6,237 nucleotides of DNA from Acidobacteriaceae bacterium. Lineage in GTDB: Bacteria; Acidobacteriota; Terriglobia; Terriglobales; Acidobacteriaceae. The DNA is taken from assembly GCA_030049955.1 (NCBI GenBank), contig JASIJX010000260.1, positions 1 through 6,237 of the forward strand, read 5' to 3'. The notes under the pieces were generated by a model, which worked only from the letters and a program-made list of their open reading frames with translations, did not search any database and was not told the DNA's origin. Positions 4,297 to 6,237 of the stretch are shown here, piece by piece. How positions within the stretch are numbered: position 1 is the first letter of the stretch; each line of letters starts with the position of its first letter. The position numbers were made by a program, and so were the translations under genes.

Positions 4297-5742
4297 TCAG
4301 GTAGTTTCTACCCGAGCGCTTTTTGCCTGGGAACCATCTGACTGAGAGCCCGCCGGTTGACTGGCCGGTTCAACCAAAATTCGGGCGATCCGGCGGCCGT
4401 CCATTTCGAGCACAGTCAGCCGCCGGCCTTCATAAACGACTGATTCCCCGGCCTGAGGAATATGACCCAGCCGGAACAGCATGAAGCCGGCAAGAGTCTC
4501 CACGCCGCCCTCGCGCGGCAGGTCCCATTTCATCTGGGTTTCAAGGTCGCGCAGGTTTACGCCGCCGTCCATCACGAACTGTCCCGTGCGCGAGGGCAAG
4601 AGCGGCTGAGTGGGAATGTCGAACTCGTCCTCGAGCTCTCCGGCGAGCTGCTCAATGGCATCTTCGGACGTGACCAGGCCGACGATAGAGCCATACTCGT
4701 CCACAACGATGGCCAGATGACGGCGCCGTTGCTGGAACTCGCGCAGCAGGTCGAGGACGGACTTGGTCTCCGGCACGATGAGGACATCGCGCATGATCTG
4801 ACCCAACTGCAATTCAACTGGGCTCACGCGCAGCTCGACGGGCGAAGTTCCCGGTTGCCCGGCGGATTGCGCGCCGGACTGAGCGCCCGATTCCGCTGAA
4901 GTCCGCCGGAAGAACTCGATCCTGGCCAGGTCCCGCGCGTAGACCACGCCGACAATATGCTCGGGGCCGCGCGTCTCGTCGTAAACGGGAATGCGGGAAT
5001 GATGGCGGGCGATGATGCGCGCCATGGCTTCCTGGACGGTCATGCCCGAGGGCAACGAAACGATCTTCTGGCGCGGAGTCATGATCTCGCGCACCGGGAC
5101 CTCGTCGAGCTCAACGGCACGGTGAATGAGCATTTCCTGGAACGGCGGGAGCAACCCCATGCGCCGGGCGGCGGTGACGATGAGCTTGAGCTCTTCGGCC
5201 GAGTGGACGGCGGCACGCTCGCTGAGCGGAACGTCAAAGCCGCGGAGAACTGCGGATGCGGAGTTGCGCAGCAGGCGCACAGCCGGGCGGACTACGGCCA
5301 TGAATGCGAGCATCGCTGGGGCGACAGAGACGGCCAGCGCCTCAGACCGGCGCAGCGCGAGCGATTTGGGAACCAGATCGCCGATGACGACATGGAAATA
5401 GGTAATAAACGCAAAGCCGAGGACCAGCGCCACCACACGCGCGTAAACGGGATGGCCGAAGACCGGCAGCACGGGCGCCAGAAGCTGCGTAGCCAGCGGC
5501 TCGCCGATCCAGCCGAGAGCCAGTGAGCAGAGCGTGACGCCGAGCTGCACTGCGGGCAGCAGATCCTCGATGCCGCTCTGCAGTCTACGCACGGCGCGCG
5601 CCCCGGGTACGCCGTCCTCGAGGAGCTGCTCGATGCGGGTTTCGCGAATGGAGACGAGCGCGAACTCAGCGGCCACAAAAAACGCGTTGGCCAGGATAAG
5701 CATGGCCACGGCAACGGTTTTGAACAGCACAAGGCCGTGCAT
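4297..5742 (-). CDS. CNNM/CorC-type (DUF21-CBS-CorC_HlyC) membrane protein, 'hemolysin family'
   Basis: This 481-residue inner-membrane protein belongs to the family linked to magnesium or cation efflux (CorC, CNNM), often annotated as hemolysin. The DUF21 membrane domain spans about 1-190: ANAFFVAAEFALVSIRETRIEQL (18-40), LGVTLCSLALGWIGEPL (67-83), HVVIGDLVPKSLAL (117-130) and a helix at about 138-158. The common GELVPK motif reads GDLVPK here (121-126). A CBS pair follows: CBS1 from IMTPRQKIVSL (220) to GVVYARDLARIEF (277), and CBS2 from IMRDVLIVPETKSV to GLVTSEDAIEQLAGEL (370). Residues 281-311 are a low-complexity insert between them. The CorC_HlyC domain covers about 380-458, then a Ser/Gln-rich tail. 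The start at 5742 gives the usual N-terminus. It has no Shine-Dalgarno, but a -10 element lies seven bases upstream, so the mRNA may be leaderless. Confidence 0.92.
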   Translation of the reverse strand: MHGLVLFKTVAVAMLILANAFFVAAEFALVSIRETRIEQLLEDGVPGARAVRRLQSGIEDLLPAVQLGVTLCSLALGWIGEPLATQLLAPVLPVFGHPVYARVVALVLGFAFITYFHVVIGDLVPKSLALRRSEALAVSVAPAMLAFMAVVRPAVRLLRNSASAVLRGFDVPLSERAAVHSAEELKLIVTAARRMGLLPPFQEMLIHRAVELDEVPVREIMTPRQKIVSLPSGMTVQEAMARIIARHHSRIPVYDETRGPEHIVGVVYARDLARIEFFRRTSAESGAQSGAQSAGQPGTSPVELRVSPVELQLGQIMRDVLIVPETKSVLDLLREFQQRRRHLAIVVDEYGSIVGLVTSEDAIEQLAGELEDEFDIPTQPLLPSRTGQFVMDGGVNLRDLETQMKWDLPREGGVETLAGFMLFRLGHIPQAGESVVYEGRRLTVLEMDGRRIARILVEPASQPAGSQSDGSQAKSARVETT

Positions 5743-5749
5743 CGGGGGA

Positions 5750-5758
5750 AGAATAGCA
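5750..5758 (-). promoter_or_regulatory. Extended -10 promoter suggesting a leaderless CNNM mRNA
   Basis: On the minus strand TGC-TATTCT (5758-5750) forms an extended -10 element whose last base is separated from the ATG at 5742 by seven bases. That spacing would place the first transcribed base at or next to the A of the start codon. No ribosome site and no good -35 are present, which fits an extended -10 and leaderless initiation. The call is from motif and spacing only. Confidence 0.42.
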
Positions 5759-5761
5759 TCC

Positions 5762-5786
5762 GGGGATCGAAGTTAGGGGATCGAAG
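5762..5786. repeat. 11-bp direct repeat upstream of the CNNM-type gene
   Basis: GGGGATCGAAG occurs at 5762-5772 and 5776-5786, a period of 14 bases. A shorter relative, GGGGAT, follows at 5793. The repeat falls where a -35 would be for the CNNM-type promoter, so it could be a regulator binding site. Confidence 0.6.
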
Positions 5787-5932
5787 CCGCACGGGGATTA
5801 GATCCGGTCAACTCCCGCGCCGCGAATGTCTTTCCCTCTGCCCGGGACTTCGAGCAAGAGCCCGCGCGAGAGCCTAGAGCAACTGATTTTTCGGGGCCGT
5901 GTTAACCGGGAGGGGCGGAATTTGCCTCCGGG

Positions 5933-5938
5933 TATACT
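5933..5938 (+). promoter_or_regulatory. Candidate -10 element for the dxs-like gene
   Basis: TATACT matches the -10 consensus at five of six positions and is followed by AAAAG. No -35 hexamer is seen at normal spacing, nor an upstream TGn, so the call is weak. If used, transcription would start near 5945 and give a leader of about 240 bases. Confidence 0.3.
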
Positions 5939-5994
5939 AAAAGCTGGCACTTTAGCGATCGAATGCCCCCTTGCGCGGGGTCCTACTGTTTTTG

Positions 5995-6037
5995 CCGCGT
6001 AAGCCGATTACCGCCGCTCGATTTGGCTAATACGCGG
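5995..6037 (+). other. Large imperfect hairpin in the dxs-like leader
   Basis: CCGCGTA (5995-6001) pairs with TACGCGG (6031-6037) and AGCC (6002-6005) with GGCT (6025-6028), leaving a two-base AA bulge and a 19-base loop. Eleven Watson-Crick pairs interrupted only by a bulge is more typical of a folded RNA than of a DNA operator. It follows a short T run at 5989-5993. Confidence 0.55.
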
Positions 6038-6050
6038 CTCACTATTGGGC

Positions 6051-6092
6051 TTGATTCACGGAACTTGACTCACAGGATTTGATTCGCCGGGG
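6051..6092 (+). repeat. Three tandem 14-bp imperfect repeats
   Basis: Units start at 6051 (TTGATTCACGGAAC), 6065 (TTGACTCACAGGAT) and 6079 (TTGATTCGCCGGGG). They share TTGA-Y-TC-R-C-N-GG at an exact 14-base period, with differences mostly at the unit end. They lie about 90-130 bases upstream of the dxs-like start. Confidence 0.8.
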
Positions 6093-6184
6093 TCTGGCTC
6101 CACTGAACCCGGGTTACCGGAAAAAACGATTTCCACGGGAACGGTCGAGGCTGGCCGGGATTTCCCCCGGGGTGCAGGACCTGC

Positions 6185-6237
6185 ATGGGAACAACATTAC
6201 AGTCGATTCATTCACCCGCGGACGTGAAGCGCCTGAC
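6185..6237 (+). CDS. dxs: Probable 1-deoxy-D-xylulose-5-phosphate synthase, N-terminus only
   Basis: The ATG at 6185 opens a frame that runs off the right edge after 17 full codons: MGTTLQSIHSPADVKRL. AGGA (6176-6179) lies five bases upstream, a normal ribosome site. The pattern I-x-S-P-A-D-(L/V)-K-x-L near the N-terminus is typical of Dxs, the thiamine-diphosphate enzyme that joins pyruvate and glyceraldehyde 3-phosphate at the start of the MEP isoprenoid pathway. So few residues cannot prove it: the thiamine-binding and catalytic motifs lie beyond the window. The gene is divergent from the CNNM-type gene and preceded by an unusually structured leader. Confidence 0.6.
   Translation, partial: MGTTLQSIHSPADVKRL

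Larger units (their letters stand above)
5743..6184. other. Divergent intergenic region of 442 bases
   Basis: This region separates the minus-strand CNNM-type gene from the plus-strand dxs-like gene and should carry both promoters. It holds an extended -10 next to the CNNM start (5750-5758), an 11-bp direct repeat (5762-5786), a candidate plus-strand -10 (5933-5938), and a plus-strand leader dense in inverted and tandem repeats (5967-6185). I see no gene in 5787-5930. Confidence 0.75.
5967..6185 (+). promoter_or_regulatory. Repeat- and hairpin-dense leader of the dxs-like gene
   Basis: Read on the plus strand this stretch contains, in order: CCCC-TTGCGC-GGGG (5967-5980) with T5 at 5989-5993; a large imperfect hairpin (5995-6037); three 14-bp tandem repeats (6051-6092); the palindrome AACCCGGGTT (6106-6115); GGAAA/TTTCC (6119-6134); CCGGG/CCCGG (6155-6170); and TGCAG-GAC-CTGCA (6173-6185). 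The last contains the AGGA ribosome site and ends at the A of the start codon. It matches no riboswitch class I can recognise. It could be a regulatory RNA leader or a protein-binding region. Confidence 0.45.

Noticed and set aside
5967..5993. Hairpin CCCC/GGGG then T5 as a full intrinsic terminator in the dxs-like leader
   Set aside because: The stem is only four pairs and the T run is short and eight bases away, so at most it is a weak pause site; kept only as part of the leader description.

Overview
The window looks like an accessory islet of mobile and hypothetical genes (about 1-2800) placed beside a conserved chromosomal segment (about 2950-6237) of a soil-type bacterium. The most likely source is Acidobacteriota (Terriglobia). 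That is an inference from three things: the style of the OmpA-like protein with its Gln/Ala-rich coiled coil, the CNNM/CorC-type transporter that is divergent to a dxs-like start, and the GC-rich right part. No rRNA gene or marker gene here proves it. By eye the left part is clearly AT-richer than the right.

Layout: a hypothetical gene runs off the left edge on the minus strand (start at 419). A 299-base gap follows, holding a copy of a CAAGTGTGAGAAACAAA repeat and a promoter. Next is an IS1595-type transposase with a TTG start (719-1702, +). A 59-residue minus-strand gene (1699-1878) overlaps its stop codon tail to tail and is probably a passenger of the same element. A two-helix membrane protein of unknown function follows (1912-2613, -). 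Three more copies of the same repeat lie at 2708-2797, so the islet is bracketed by direct repeats of at least 22/24 identity.

To the right, two minus-strand genes lie in the same direction: a CNNM/CorC-type membrane protein with CBS domains (4297-5742), then an exported OmpA-like coiled-coil protein (3101-4036). The OmpA-like gene ends at a strong intrinsic terminator (2962-2993). A 442-base divergent region separates the CNNM gene from a plus-strand gene that begins at 6185 and resembles the N-terminus of Dxs (1-deoxy-D-xylulose-5-phosphate synthase); only 17 codons are visible. This region holds a possible leaderless promoter for the CNNM gene. It also holds a hairpin-dense leader with a three-unit 14-bp tandem repeat in front of the dxs-like gene, the least explained sequence in the window.

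The mobile and conserved halves show no functional link. No CRISPR array, tRNA, rRNA or defence system was seen.
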